Source: Calothrix sp. NIES-2098
Lineage (GTDB): Bacteria; Cyanobacteriota; Cyanobacteriia; Cyanobacteriales; Nostocaceae
NCBI GenBank assembly: GCA_002368175.1
Contig: AP018172.1
Coordinates: 7,939,001 to 8,003,000, forward strand
Direction: 5' to 3'
DNA length: 64,000 bases
Shown: piece by piece, positions 1 through 9,105 of the stretch
Layout: each line of letters starts with the position of its first letter
Numbering within the stretch: position 1 is the stretch's first letter
The notes under the pieces: model-generated
What the model was told of the DNA's origin: nothing
Database searches by the model: none
Seen by the model: only the letters and a program-made list of their open reading frames with translations
Translations under genes and position numbers: made by a program

Positions 1-1263
1 TTCAGCATATTTACTGACATTAATAATTAACAAAATTAATCCGCCTAAATAAGGAATAGCACCAAACCAGCCCAAGGTGAAGAACATATCTAAAACGCCA
101 CTATCAATCACAAATACTTCAATTTGTCCGGTCTTTTCATTTACCTTCCAAATATTACCTAAACCATTACCTAGCCCATTAGAAAGGGCAATACTCAGGT
201 TGCGATCGTAGCTTCCCGATCTATCTCTAAAGCTATTATCTTCTTCTAGATTAGAAAAGGTTTCAAAACGTGTGGCTACAACCTTAGAAATTGGCTCAAT
301 AGTTATTAAGGGTACAATACAAAGTGCCATTACCAAAATAATAGTAATTAAGCGCATTTGAATTTTAGATTTGACTGAACCAAAAATTATAATTACACCT
401 AATAGCCAACCACCCCAATTAGTCCGAGTTTGTGCTAATAAAAATGATAAATAACCAACCACTGAAGCAGGAAGAATTAAGAATCCAGTTCTGGTAAATA
501 ATAATAATAGACCTGCTTGCATCACAGAACCAAAAGGCCCGACTGAGTGCAAAGTACTCCATACACGCATCCCAAACGGTACAGGATCTCCAGAACTACC
601 AAACATTTTTGACTGTATAAGCCAGTATCTATCCCACTCTGGAGCAACCACAAATTGATATACACCATAAGCGCCTAGAAGCAATACACACCACATAAAT
701 GTGCGCTGAATATGATTGCGATAACTAGGATAATCTCGCCAATTAGTAAATAAATGAAAGGCAAAAATAATTGGACTAAGCCAATCTAAAAGACCGCGTG
801 CTACAGGAACAGGCGAGTTATGAATTAGACCAATAAGAAAACCATAAAACACCCCAATAAAGCCTAAAAGAAAGGGTAAGCCTCCTTGGCGTATGCTACT
901 AGGAAGGTAGCGTAAAAAGGTTCCTATAGTTACAAACACTACTAAATAGGGTGCGATTAGTATCTGACGAGTTGCGTCCCAGCCGACTCGGTAGTCTATC
1001 AAGCGAGAAACTAGGGGTGTGAGAAACCACATCCACCAGGTAAAGCCGATGTAGAGAATTGGATGGCGTAAATAGAGAAATAAACCTACTAGTAAAGCTG
1101 TTGCTGGAAAAATTAGGCGCAACATAGAAGCTGCACCAGAAAAATAGCAAACTACTGTTAGTAGTATGAATCCCCCGATTACCATCCAAGCCTGCGCGGC
1201 TCGATCTTCAGGAGAGAAGTTTTCTTGTAAAACACTATTGAAGAGTATCTGTTTAGAAGTCAT
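1..1263 (-). CDS. O-antigen polymerase/ligase-like membrane protein (Wzy-like), 3' end cut off by window edge
   Basis: An open frame runs from an ATG at 1263 to the left edge without a stop (421 codons visible). The product is very hydrophobic, with about nine predicted membrane segments. It has the Wzy/WaaL look: short N-terminal tail, clustered helices, then a larger loop (about residues 190-225) before more helices. I infer that it polymerises or ligates lipid-linked repeat units in the membrane. It is the last visible gene of the minus-strand HEP cluster, the place where I recall an O-antigen-polymerase-like gene (alr2841) in Anabaena. The start has no clear Shine-Dalgarno sequence. The family call rests on topology and context, because the residues that define the Wzy_C domain are not distinctive by eye. 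Confidence 0.72.
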   Translation of the reverse strand, partial: MTSKQILFNSVLQENFSPEDRAAQAWMVIGGFILLTVVCYFSGAASMLRLIFPATALLVGLFLYLRHPILYIGFTWWMWFLTPLVSRLIDYRVGWDATRQILIAPYLVVFVTIGTFLRYLPSSIRQGGLPFLLGFIGVFYGFLIGLIHNSPVPVARGLLDWLSPIIFAFHLFTNWRDYPSYRNHIQRTFMWCVLLLGAYGVYQFVVAPEWDRYWLIQSKMFGSSGDPVPFGMRVWSTLHSVGPFGSVMQAGLLLLFTRTGFLILPASVVGYLSFLLAQTRTNWGGWLLGVIIIFGSVKSKIQMRLITIILVMALCIVPLITIEPISKVVATRFETFSNLEEDNSFRDRSGSYDRNLSIALSNGLGNGLGNIWKVNEKTGQIEVFVIDSGVLDMFFTLGWFGAIPYLGGLILLIINVSKYAE

Positions 1264-1335
1264 TCAATTTTAGATTTTGGATTATAAAAATTGTTCTTTG
1301 CGCCTTTGCGCGAGGCTAATTCATATTTTTTTAAC

Positions 1336-1390
1336 GTAGACGCGAAGCGGCTTCCCGAAGGGTACCACAAAGGCACAAAGTCACGAAGAA
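1336..1390. repeat. Dispersed cyanobacterial short repeats
   Basis: Two repeat types lie side by side. The first has the core GTAGACGCGAAGCGGCTT (1336-1353), which recurs with one change at 3205-3222 inside a gene. The second is an AACCACAAAGGCACAAAG-type A-rich repeat (about 1364-1390), which recurs at 15951-15984. Both are non-coding here and sit between the Wzy-like gene and the GT2 gene. Confidence 0.7.
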
Positions 1391-1449
1391 ATATGAGGGA
1401 AGAGAATATTTTTATTCAATAGCCCAGAGATTTACTTTTGAATTTTGCG

Positions 1450-1490
1450 AAAAGTTGCGTGCGGGGGTTCCCCCCGTTGAGCAAACTTTT
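1450..1490. repeat. Palindromic repeat element overlapping the stop of the GT2 gene
   Basis: An inverted repeat has an inner CGGGGG/CCCCCCG stem around a TT loop and outer arms of AAAAGTTGC type pairing with GCAAACTTTT, one base bulged. Its right end overlaps the TGA stop (1490-1492) of the minus-strand GT2 gene. No U-run follows on the minus strand. It is better read as a dispersed palindromic repeat than as a standard terminator, though the hairpin could protect the mRNA 3' end. Confidence 0.6.
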
Positions 1491-2431
1491 CAAGACGAAT
1501 TTTGAATTTTGAATTGCCAATATGTTTGCCAACCTAACCAACGTCCACGCAAAGATGCCCAGCATTTTTTACCTGCTAATTGCCCTTGGCTAGGTAAAAG
1601 TCTGAGCCATTGAACTAAGCCTAAACTATCTCTTGTACCTACTAATATTGCCCAGATTAAAAAGACCGCACTGCGAAGAAGTGGCAAATATTCTAGTAAA
1701 ACTAAAGTTTCATTATGGACTAAATTAATCAAGGCAATTTCATTAAAATTATGGCGTTGGTCTTCATCAAAACGTTGTGCTGGATAGTGATCGACTGCGA
1801 CTTGCGGATCGTAAATTAACTTCCAACCAGCGCGTTTTAAAGCTAGAGTAAATGCCATTTCAAAATGTACTTGTGCCCCTGTACCGCGCATTCTTTCGTC
1901 AAAACGCAATTGAGCGATCGCACAATGTCGAAAACTCATATTCACGCCCTTGAGAATATCGACTTCACGAGGTTCTCCCACTCCTAGATGATGGTTGCCG
2001 ATCGCTCGTCCAAACCATTGCAATTTGCCAACTATCTGCCGAGAGTCATCTAATAACTTGTTTCCTTGGTGAATCCAATCGCGCCCTCCAACACCACCAA
2101 TGGAAGTATCTGAGAGAAAATGAGCGTTGATTTTCTCTAACCAATTAGGATGAGGCGCTGCATCATCATCTGTAATTGAAACAATATCTCCTTCTACTAC
2201 TGCTAATCCAGCATTGAGGGCTGCGACTACACCAGGTACGCTGACTTTGACGATATGCAGTGGTAGGTTTTGGGCTGGGAATTGGGCGAGGAATTCCCAT
2301 GTTTGGGTATCTGTATCGCGGACAACTACGATGACTCGATCGGCTGGTTTAGTTTGCGCCTGTACTGCTAAAAGGCAACGAGACAGATCTAGAGGACGGC
2401 GATAGGTAGGGATGAGAACAGTGTTCTTCAT
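1490..2431 (-). CDS. Glycosyltransferase family 2
   Basis: This 313-residue GT-A glycosyltransferase has the N-terminal VLIPTYRRP strand, the nucleotide-binding region, and the SITDDDAAPHPNWL metal-binding DDD motif near residue 90. A GGVGGRDW segment and a hydrophobic stretch near residues 250-270 follow. It would transfer a sugar from a nucleotide donor onto the growing HEP repeat unit on the cytoplasmic face of the membrane. The ATG at 2431 is right because the canonical GT2 N-terminus begins at once. The first 83 nt overlap the 3' end of the upstream GT4 gene in another frame, so the two are probably translationally coupled. Donor and acceptor cannot be read from the sequence. Confidence 0.88.
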   Translation of the reverse strand: MKNTVLIPTYRRPLDLSRCLLAVQAQTKPADRVIVVVRDTDTQTWEFLAQFPAQNLPLHIVKVSVPGVVAALNAGLAVVEGDIVSITDDDAAPHPNWLEKINAHFLSDTSIGGVGGRDWIHQGNKLLDDSRQIVGKLQWFGRAIGNHHLGVGEPREVDILKGVNMSFRHCAIAQLRFDERMRGTGAQVHFEMAFTLALKRAGWKLIYDPQVAVDHYPAQRFDEDQRHNFNEIALINLVHNETLVLLEYLPLLRSAVFLIWAILVGTRDSLGLVQWLRLLPSQGQLAGKKCWASLRGRWLGWQTYWQFKIQNSS

Positions 2432-3575
2432 TCTGGATTAACTCTTCAAATAGATCCACATAGGTTTGTGCCATCGTAGTCCAGCTATGTTGTTCGGCTA
2501 CGGAACGGGCTGCTTTACCCATTTGCGACATAGAAGTGTCGTTTACTAAAGACAACAATGCTGTTGCTAAAGCATCAATATCGTCGGAATTGGGCAAAAC
2601 CACTCCGCATTCTGGTGTTACCAATTCTGCACCCCCTGTAGTAGTGGCGGTAATGACGGGTAAACCAGAGGCAAGGGCTTCTAATAATACGAGGGTGCAA
2701 GCTTCATAACGGGAAGGAAATACAAATAAATCTGCAACCCTCATAATTGCGGCAATATCGCGTCGATAGCCTAAAAAATGCACTCGTTCGCTTAACCCCA
2801 AAGAGGCTGCTAATTGAGGAAAGGGGCTACCCTCGGTTTTACCAACCACGGCTAAATGTAGATTGGGGACTTTTGTTAAAGCGTATAAGACTGTATCTAA
2901 GTTCTTTCTCGTGGTGCGAATATCGCCAGCAAACAGCGCTAGAGGGACATTTTCTGGTAAATTCCAGGTTAAGCGATCGCCTACACCTGGACTAAATTCA
3001 TCTAAATCCACGCCGTTGACAATTACCTGAATTCGAGAACGAGGTACGCCAATATTGACTAATTCTTGGGCTACTTTCTCAGATACGGCGACGACTACTT
3101 TCGCTTTTTGGAAAGCCTGTTTTTCCCAATGCGCGTTCAAAGCAGTGTATAGCCATTGATACAAAGCATATGTATCGCGACGAGTGCGGGAAATATGTAC
3201 AGGCGTAGACGCAAAGCGGCTTGTCGCTAGACATCGCAACCAAGAACTGTGAACAAAATGTACAGCATTCACATCTGCTGAAGCCTTGGTAATTGCCCCA
3301 TTGACTTTGACTAAATCAATATCGGTGCGATTTTTATTTAACCAATCTGCACTTTTTTTTGCAAATATGAAATTACGAATAAATTCTGTAGGAAAGTTTT
3401 GTACGGGAATTTCAATCCAGTTAACTTGGCTATTTTCTACTAATTCAGGTGCTACTTCGCTTGCTAATAATATGAGGTGATGACCGCGACGAATTGCTTC
3501 TTGGGCAACCTCATAATTAACTCGACCTTGACCATCACCTTTTTTAACTTTGTGTGTAACAATGCAAAGTTTCAC
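2349..3575 (-). CDS. Glycosyltransferase family 4 with a short repeat-derived insertion
   Basis: A 408-residue GT-B glycosyltransferase. The C-terminal half has the GT4 donor-site signature: LALFAGD near residue 213, VHFLGYRRD, and the FVFPSRYEACTLVLLEALASGLPVI block containing the ExxxxxxxE pair. Residues about 113-124 (3203-3237) are encoded by a copy of a dispersed genomic repeat, giving CLATSRFAST between HSSWLR and PVHISRTRRD. The frame stays open, so the gene has tolerated the insertion. The last ~27 residues (SHPYLSPSSRSVSLPFSS and on) are not GT-like and come from the overlap with the downstream GT2 start, which suggests loss of an original stop. It is a HEP-island member and probably acts on the repeat unit. 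Confidence 0.88.
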   Translation of the reverse strand: MKLCIVTHKVKKGDGQGRVNYEVAQEAIRRGHHLILLASEVAPELVENSQVNWIEIPVQNFPTEFIRNFIFAKKSADWLNKNRTDIDLVKVNGAITKASADVNAVHFVHSSWLRCLATSRFASTPVHISRTRRDTYALYQWLYTALNAHWEKQAFQKAKVVVAVSEKVAQELVNIGVPRSRIQVIVNGVDLDEFSPGVGDRLTWNLPENVPLALFAGDIRTTRKNLDTVLYALTKVPNLHLAVVGKTEGSPFPQLAASLGLSERVHFLGYRRDIAAIMRVADLFVFPSRYEACTLVLLEALASGLPVITATTTGGAELVTPECGVVLPNSDDIDALATALLSLVNDTSMSQMGKAARSVAEQHSWTTMAQTYVDLFEELIQNEEHCSHPYLSPSSRSVSLPFSSTGAN

Positions 3576-3788
3576 ACACCACCTCCTAGAAAATTTAGTT
3601 AATTAGTATGCTTCTAATAAATATCCAAGATAAAGATATTTGGAACCACAGATAAATATAGATAAACACAGAAAAATTATTTAGATTAATTTGTTTATTT
3701 CTGCTTATTTTTCTCATGTAAATGACTTTTTTTCAGTGTGCATTGCGAGATACCAGACTGCTCGAAGAAGTCGGGTATCCGATCGGAT
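3576..3788. other. Intergenic gap with repeat remnants
   Basis: No gene is seen in this 213-bp gap. It holds an AACCACAGATAAATATAGATAAACACAG-type low-complexity repeat (about 3643-3672) and a GAAGAAGTCGGG fragment (3761-3772) related to the hairpin repeat at 25575-25599. I see no convincing terminator. Confidence 0.5.
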
Positions 3789-4745
3789 TTAGGTCATGAA
3801 ACTGAGAGTTAATGCTGCTAGAGTTCGCATATTAAACTTTTGCTGACTCAGTGCTTGCCAAAGATAAAGGCGTGCTGCATCTGGCTGTTTATTGCGGATT
3901 AAGCCAATCCCTAAAGTTGTATGCGCTTCTAACCATTTCTTGTGAAAGTATGCCTTAAATTCCTGAAGTTTGGCATCTTCCATGAAGATTTGATAACAAA
4001 ATAATTCGCTTTTCGCTTTGCGAATTTTTGCTTGCGCATCTCGACTTCCACTCAGCATAGTATCAGTTTGCTCGTGGGCACGATAGCAGGCCAATCTTTC
4101 TGGAATATAGTAAGCTGCATAACCTGATGTACAGCAAAGGTAAGTTAGATATAAATCCCACATTCCGCCAACTTCCGGTGGAATATTATTCCAATCCACA
4201 AGATTATTACGAAATACACAAGCGGCGGCTGTGGGTATACTTTTGTGTATTAACCCAATTTTGTTGAAGGATTTATAAACTCCTTGTACTAATTTATGAC
4301 GCTTAAAATTGCGTGTATTTTCTTCTGTACCAAAACAATTAATTTTGCCTTGAGCGTCTATTATATATTGATCGCAAAAAGCAATAATCAGTTCGGGATT
4401 TTCTTCTAATGGTGGTACTAGCTTGGCTAAAAATTCTTCATTCCATAAATCATCATCATGCAGGCTAGCAACGTATTTACCCCGCGCCATTTTAAAACCA
4501 TACATCTGATTAGCGATCATCCCCATATTTTCTGAGTGTCGCCAAAACCGGATACGTGAATCTGCAAAAGATTCGATAATTGGTAGGGGATTTTCAGTGC
4601 TACAATTATCAGAAACAATAATTTCAATATTTTGATAAGTCTGTTTAACTGCGCTGGCGATCGCTTGCTTGAGATACTCCGGTCGATTATAAGTAGGAAT
4701 AATTATACTGACCAATGGTTCATTAAAATTTCTATCCATAACCAT
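3789..4745 (-). CDS. Glycosyltransferase family 2
   Basis: A 318-residue GT-A enzyme. It has VSIIIPTYNRPEYLKQAI at the N-terminus, IVSDNCSTE, and the ASLHDDDLWNEEFL metal-binding motif near residue 95, followed by an acceptor region and a basic helical C-terminus. It would add one sugar to the HEP repeat unit in the cytoplasm. The start lies 3 nt after the stop of the upstream gene, so the two are surely co-transcribed. The second in-frame ATG (MDRNF, two codons later) is equally plausible. The specific sugar is unknown. Confidence 0.87.
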   Translation of the reverse strand: MVMDRNFNEPLVSIIIPTYNRPEYLKQAIASAVKQTYQNIEIIVSDNCSTENPLPIIESFADSRIRFWRHSENMGMIANQMYGFKMARGKYVASLHDDDLWNEEFLAKLVPPLEENPELIIAFCDQYIIDAQGKINCFGTEENTRNFKRHKLVQGVYKSFNKIGLIHKSIPTAAACVFRNNLVDWNNIPPEVGGMWDLYLTYLCCTSGYAAYYIPERLACYRAHEQTDTMLSGSRDAQAKIRKAKSELFCYQIFMEDAKLQEFKAYFHKKWLEAHTTLGIGLIRNKQPDAARLYLWQALSQQKFNMRTLAALTLSFMT

Positions 4746-4748
4746 TAT

Positions 4749-5762
4749 TTAAAAAAGATTACTTTTATTTTTTAAGTAGCGTAATGCTGAAGTGATATTT
4801 TTATATAATGTAGCGATAATGTCGAACAATAAACTGATAGTTTTAGGCGGTTTGATAATTGTAAAATTGGGTATGTTACTCATTCCCAAGGACTGAGCAT
4901 ATTGACGGCAAGCTTCCCAATCAAACTGCCAAATATCTTCTATCCAAAAGCGGCGCAGTCCATATTTATGGAAATAACGTAGCATTTCAAAATCATAAGG
5001 ATAGTATTTATGTTTATGAATCGCGTGCATATCAATTCCGATTTCTTCCCAACCAGTAAACCATTCATCTGGTGCAGTTTCCACTTTGCCCAATTGGAAG
5101 TAATTTTGTTTGGCAGAATAACGATAACGTCTGCTAATACCATGACTAATTTCTAATACATTTTCGATGGCACTATACAAACGAATTTTTGAGGCGTGTG
5201 CATCCAAGCGAGTTAAACCATAGTGCAGTACTTTAATATCATGAATATGTAGCCTGGTAGCATATTCAGGCATAGGTATCCTGACGCTATGAATGATTTG
5301 TGGTTGATGTTCGGCTCCATCATCAACATAGCCTAAAGGTGTTATGATACCAGTTTTAATACATTGTTTTGTTGTGATGAATAAATCTGGCTTTTCAAAG
5401 CAAATTACTGTTCCTGGTTTGGCTTTCAGCATTGTTTGCCAGCTTTGAGTTTTTGTAGCATTAGCAGCTAGTATTTCATCAGCATCTAAAGCCAAAATAA
5501 TTTTATGTTCTGAAATTAAATCTCTGGCAGCTTTAATCAGTAATAACTGCCGATCGGCTTCATTAAATTTTTCTGAATTATTTTCAATTAAGATAACTTT
5601 GGGATATTTTTTACAAATACTTTGGCTGCCATCAGTAGAATTTTGATCGGCAATGATTATGTAATCAGCAAATTGACTAGTTACTGACAAAAAGCGTTCT
5701 AAAATCCAAGCTTCATTTTTTACTGGTGTGATGACTACGATTTTTGGATTTTGGTTACTCAT
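4749..5762 (-). CDS. Glycosyltransferase family 2 (WaaE/KdtX-like)
   Basis: This 337-residue protein opens with VVITPVKNEAWILERFL, followed by IIIADQNSTDGS and IILALDADEIL near residue 92, where DAD replaces the usual DDD or DXD. This arrangement is seen in GT2 proteins that resemble LPS-core glucosyltransferases. The C-terminal third is rich in aromatic residues and His/Lys (HKHKYYPYDFEML) and probably binds the acceptor. It is separated by 3 nt from the next GT2 downstream and by 71 nt from the GT4 upstream. It probably adds a sugar to the HEP unit; the sugar is unknown. Confidence 0.82.
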   Translation of the reverse strand: MSNQNPKIVVITPVKNEAWILERFLSVTSQFADYIIIADQNSTDGSQSICKKYPKVILIENNSEKFNEADRQLLLIKAARDLISEHKIILALDADEILAANATKTQSWQTMLKAKPGTVICFEKPDLFITTKQCIKTGIITPLGYVDDGAEHQPQIIHSVRIPMPEYATRLHIHDIKVLHYGLTRLDAHASKIRLYSAIENVLEISHGISRRYRYSAKQNYFQLGKVETAPDEWFTGWEEIGIDMHAIHKHKYYPYDFEMLRYFHKYGLRRFWIEDIWQFDWEACRQYAQSLGMSNIPNFTIIKPPKTISLLFDIIATLYKNITSALRYLKNKSNLF

Positions 5763-5833
5763 TGATAATTCTCAGAATTCAAAAACTATAAAGTATTAAC
5801 GGCTTACTAATTCCAGAAAAAATTGCTGTCATC

Positions 5834-6958
5834 TCAACAATGAAAGTCTGAGATAGTTTTTTCGTAAATTTTTTCTAGCCGCTTGATGTGAACATCAATT
5901 GTAAATTCACGTTGAAACCAAGCTTGACCTTGTTCGCCCATCAGCCGGGTTTTTGCGTAGTTGGATGCTAATTCATTGATGGCAGCAGCGAGTTTTTCAA
6001 TGTTATTAGGTGGCACAAGGATTCCTGTTTCACCTTCTTGGACGTGTTCGGGAATACCTCCAACAGCACTCGCAATTATTGGTCGATAGCGTGCATAGGC
6101 TTCTAGAGTTACAAGACCAGCCGGTTCAGGCCAAAGACTGGGAAATACGACTGTAAAGCATTGTTGATAAAGTGCTTCTAACTTGTCACCGCTACACCAG
6201 CCATGCCAAGTAATTCTGTTACTTAAACCAAGCCGATCTGCTAATTTTTCCATGCTTGGCTTACCCCAACCATCACCAGCAATATCAAGATGAACGCTGG
6301 GATCTGTTTTTGATAAAGCTTGAATTAACCATCCAATCCCTTTGTTAGCAATAATTCGCCCAACAAACAAAATTCGCTGATTTTGGTGGGTGCTAAAAGT
6401 TAGGGGTTCAGCAGATGTCTTGGGAATTTTAACTCCATAGCGCAATGTGACAACCTGCTGTGATGGTAGACCGCTATTAATAATTTGCTGACGAACGTAA
6501 TCGCTATTAGCAATTACAGGAATTTTGAGTTTTTTTAGGGTATCTAAAGGATGGTATGCATTCCACCAGTCTTGAATAATATTTTTTGGTCGGCGGCTAC
6601 CACAGCCATCTACCAAATGACCCCAAGCACATCCTAGAGGGTTCAGAGAGCGATCGCATTCTACACCACGATCTGCTAAATATTTCGTGCCGCTAGGACA
6701 GTAACTAGAGTGATTGTGAAGGGTAAAGATTACCGGACATTCTTGCCGTAGGTCGCCTAACATATCTGCATCGTGAACGTGCAGTAATTTAAATTGCCGT
6801 TGGTCTACATTTTTTAAGGATGCGATCGCGCGATCGCTAATTCCTGAAATCTGAGAAAGTACTAAAGAAGCTACATAAGTTTCGATGCCACCGCCTCCGC
6901 TAAGATTAGCAGCAGAGCATTGATAAATCATTGTTTTATCAACTACTGTAGAACTCAT
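5834..6958 (-). CDS. Glycosyltransferase family 4
   Basis: A 374-residue GT-B glycosyltransferase. The GGGGIETYVASL glycine-rich loop is near residue 17, and there is a cysteine-rich middle (CPSGTKYLADRGVECDRSLNPLGCAWGHLVDGC). The C-terminal donor domain has RILFVGRIIANKGIGWLI, DIAGDGWG, and FPSLWPEPAGLVTLEAYARYRPIIAS with the EPAGLVTLE motif. These features are typical of exopolysaccharide GT4 enzymes that use UDP- or GDP-sugars. The cysteines around residues 75-105 might bind a metal or form a structural cluster. Member of the HEP glycosyltransferase run; specificity unknown. Confidence 0.88.
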   Translation of the reverse strand: MSSTVVDKTMIYQCSAANLSGGGGIETYVASLVLSQISGISDRAIASLKNVDQRQFKLLHVHDADMLGDLRQECPVIFTLHNHSSYCPSGTKYLADRGVECDRSLNPLGCAWGHLVDGCGSRRPKNIIQDWWNAYHPLDTLKKLKIPVIANSDYVRQQIINSGLPSQQVVTLRYGVKIPKTSAEPLTFSTHQNQRILFVGRIIANKGIGWLIQALSKTDPSVHLDIAGDGWGKPSMEKLADRLGLSNRITWHGWCSGDKLEALYQQCFTVVFPSLWPEPAGLVTLEAYARYRPIIASAVGGIPEHVQEGETGILVPPNNIEKLAAAINELASNYAKTRLMGEQGQAWFQREFTIDVHIKRLEKIYEKTISDFHC

Positions 6959-6977
6959 TTTTTAACTAACCTCAAAA

Positions 6978-7883
6978 TTAAAAAGCTAAATTTAACCAAA
7001 ACTTATGTCTGATATCACTGACATAGTGCCTCATAGCAATCTGACCTTTAGCATAAAGGTCTGTATACATAAATTGATCGTCAACACTTAAGATAAATTT
7101 ATCTCGATCGAGTGGCTTTGCTTGGGCATTATGCATTGCTAAATGCACTAAAGTTTGGTCTGTAAAATATATCGGTGAATCTATTAATTGTGCAGCACGT
7201 TCTAGTGGCTTTTGCCAATCTATTTGCCTTTTTAGTAAGAAAAAACCAGCGTTTACTGGATTAATTTTTTCTGCATCATCTAAGAGAATGCGCTCATCTA
7301 GAGAAGCTTGGCAATCAGGTAAATACCAAGCACAGTTGTCTTCTAGTTGGCATAAGTTAATAATTTCCCCAGCACCAGGAAAAAATAAAATATCGGCGTC
7401 AGTATAAATTATTGGCTGTTCTATTGAGAGTGACATAAATACTGCTAGCCTTTTCCAAAACGCCTGTATAGCGCGGTTAGGATGGTGCAGTGCATAGTCT
7501 AAGACATATTTGGGGATATCACCTTGGAGTAAATCTTTCCACTCAATGACATTAACGCAAGAATTTATTTGACATAAAAGGCGAGATGATTCTGATGAAT
7601 AACTGCCGTCTGAGATAACAATGAATTTTTCGGGAATACCAACGTGACGGATGAATGAGCGAATATTGGCTACCTGTAAAGATAAGTCACGTTCGCATGA
7701 AAAAGCATAGACAGTGATGTTAACTCTGCGATTTTGGCTGAGGGGAGTATGGACAACTTTGTCAATCAATTTTGTATAGATAGAGCGAATAAATTGTCCT
7801 TGAAATTTAGCAGTATGATAGCCGAAATTTACCATATTTTTATATTCCCTGTTTCTTACTTTATGAGTGATTTTGGCACTCAT
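6978..7883 (-). CDS. Nucleotide-sugar transferase-like protein with DXD motif
   Basis: This 301-residue protein has a GT-A-like core: VNITVYAFSCERDLSLQVANIRSF, KFIVISDGSYSSES, and IIYTDADILFFPG near residue 160, where DAD is a likely metal/nucleotide-binding DXD motif. The second half contains NAGFFLLKRQ and YFTDQTLVHLAM, as in GT8/GT77-type transferases. It starts 19 nt downstream of the end of the GT4 reading frame in cluster order and belongs to the same transcription unit. Two starts are possible: ATG at 7883, or ATG at 7835 (MVNFGYHTAK), which has a GGGA upstream. The sugar is unknown. Confidence 0.72.
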   Translation of the reverse strand: MSAKITHKVRNREYKNMVNFGYHTAKFQGQFIRSIYTKLIDKVVHTPLSQNRRVNITVYAFSCERDLSLQVANIRSFIRHVGIPEKFIVISDGSYSSESSRLLCQINSCVNVIEWKDLLQGDIPKYVLDYALHHPNRAIQAFWKRLAVFMSLSIEQPIIYTDADILFFPGAGEIINLCQLEDNCAWYLPDCQASLDERILLDDAEKINPVNAGFFLLKRQIDWQKPLERAAQLIDSPIYFTDQTLVHLAMHNAQAKPLDRDKFILSVDDQFMYTDLYAKGQIAMRHYVSDIRHKFWLNLAF

Positions 7884-7952
7884 TCAAGATTGTGATACTT
7901 GTTGCTGTATGAATTAAGATTTATTTACTAGCTACGCAAATACTTATAAACC

Positions 7953-8903
7953 TTAAGAATTGATTTGATTATCAATATATGTTCGCCGGAAAATGTAATA
8001 TCTATCTATGAGTATATGGGGTAAGTTTCCTACTAACCAACCAAGCGCATTGATAAATATAATTGATTCTTGCCAACCTCTAAAAATTGAACGAAAAAAG
8101 CCTAGCAAGATATATCTAAGCGTAAATTCTGGTAAGATTGCTAACTGTCCGTGCAGAAAATATAAAGCTAAGAAATTTTTGAGTTTATGAAAATCTACAA
8201 GCGGTGAAGATACTCCTTTTTCGGGTTCAAAATGATGACCTTTGGCTTGGGGAATGACAGTGATGCGTCTACCATCGCGACGTACCCGCATACAGAGTTC
8301 TAGATCTTCGTAATATAAAAAGAAATCAGGACGGAAACCACCTAATGTTTGGAGGTAGTTAGTTTTAGCAAAAATCATTGAGCCAGGAATAAAACTTACA
8401 TCAAAAGGTTGGATAAATTGACCTAGATCGTTTTGATCGGCTCCAATAGTCTCTTGAGTGTAGATTGCATTTAATTCAAACTCACCACCTGCACATCTAA
8501 TTGTTCCAGCCTCCTGGTTATATAACATTCCTGAAGCTAGACCAGTATCAGGATGATTTTGGAGATAATCTACTAATACAGCAACACAATCAGGTTGCAG
8601 AATAATGTCATCTTCTGTGAGATAAATATATTCGCCAGAGGCTGCCATAATACCTGTATTCATACCAGCAGCAAAGCCCAGATTTATCTCGTTGCGAATT
8701 AGAGTGACATTAGTATATTTGGTAACTAAATTACAAATTTCATCGCTTGCAGGACTGTGATTGTCTACAACTATAATTTCCAGGTTTCTATAGGTCTGTT
8801 TGCAGACAGATTCCAAAGCTTCTCGCATAAACTTTGGTCGGTTGTAACTTAAAATAACAATGGAAACTTTGGGGATAAGTAGACTAGTATTTAGATTATT
8901 CAT
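7953..8903 (-). CDS. Glycosyltransferase family 2 (rhamnosyltransferase/WbbL-like)
   Basis: A 316-residue GT-A protein. It has VSIVILSYNRPKFMREAL, IIVVDNHSPA, NLGFAAGMNTGI, and YIYLTEDDIILQPDCV (acidic metal-binding motif near residue 98). SFIPGSMIFAKTNYLQTLGGF and DFFLYYEDLELCMRVRRDG follow. The FxYxEDxDL-type motif and the GSMIF block are typical of the WbbL/rhamnosyltransferase branch. A hydrophobic C-terminal stretch may anchor it to the membrane. It is the first gene after hepA in transcription order. Rhamnose as donor would fit the RmlC-like gene in the same island but is only inference. Confidence 0.86.
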   Translation of the reverse strand: MNNLNTSLLIPKVSIVILSYNRPKFMREALESVCKQTYRNLEIIVVDNHSPASDEICNLVTKYTNVTLIRNEINLGFAAGMNTGIMAASGEYIYLTEDDIILQPDCVAVLVDYLQNHPDTGLASGMLYNQEAGTIRCAGGEFELNAIYTQETIGADQNDLGQFIQPFDVSFIPGSMIFAKTNYLQTLGGFRPDFFLYYEDLELCMRVRRDGRRITVIPQAKGHHFEPEKGVSSPLVDFHKLKNFLALYFLHGQLAILPEFTLRYILLGFFRSIFRGWQESIIFINALGWLVGNLPHILIDRYYIFRRTYIDNQINS

Positions 8904-9105
8904 AAAATTTTGTCCAAAATAATTGGTTATTCGTTGACAATATTAGTGCGAATAAGTTCTGCCTTGTCGATTACAAATCAACTAGCTTTAAGGTTTATAT
9001 AATTTGCTGGACAGCATCTTAGGACACTATGGTAAAAGTAACTGACCAGCTAAAAAGATTTTGCAGGCTGCGAGCAAGAAGTCTTTTGACTTTTATATTT
9101 TGCGA

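Noticed and set aside
899..1189. 96-codon minus-strand frame
   Set aside because: It lies inside the Wzy-like gene in another frame; the Wzy frame is longer and membrane-protein-like.
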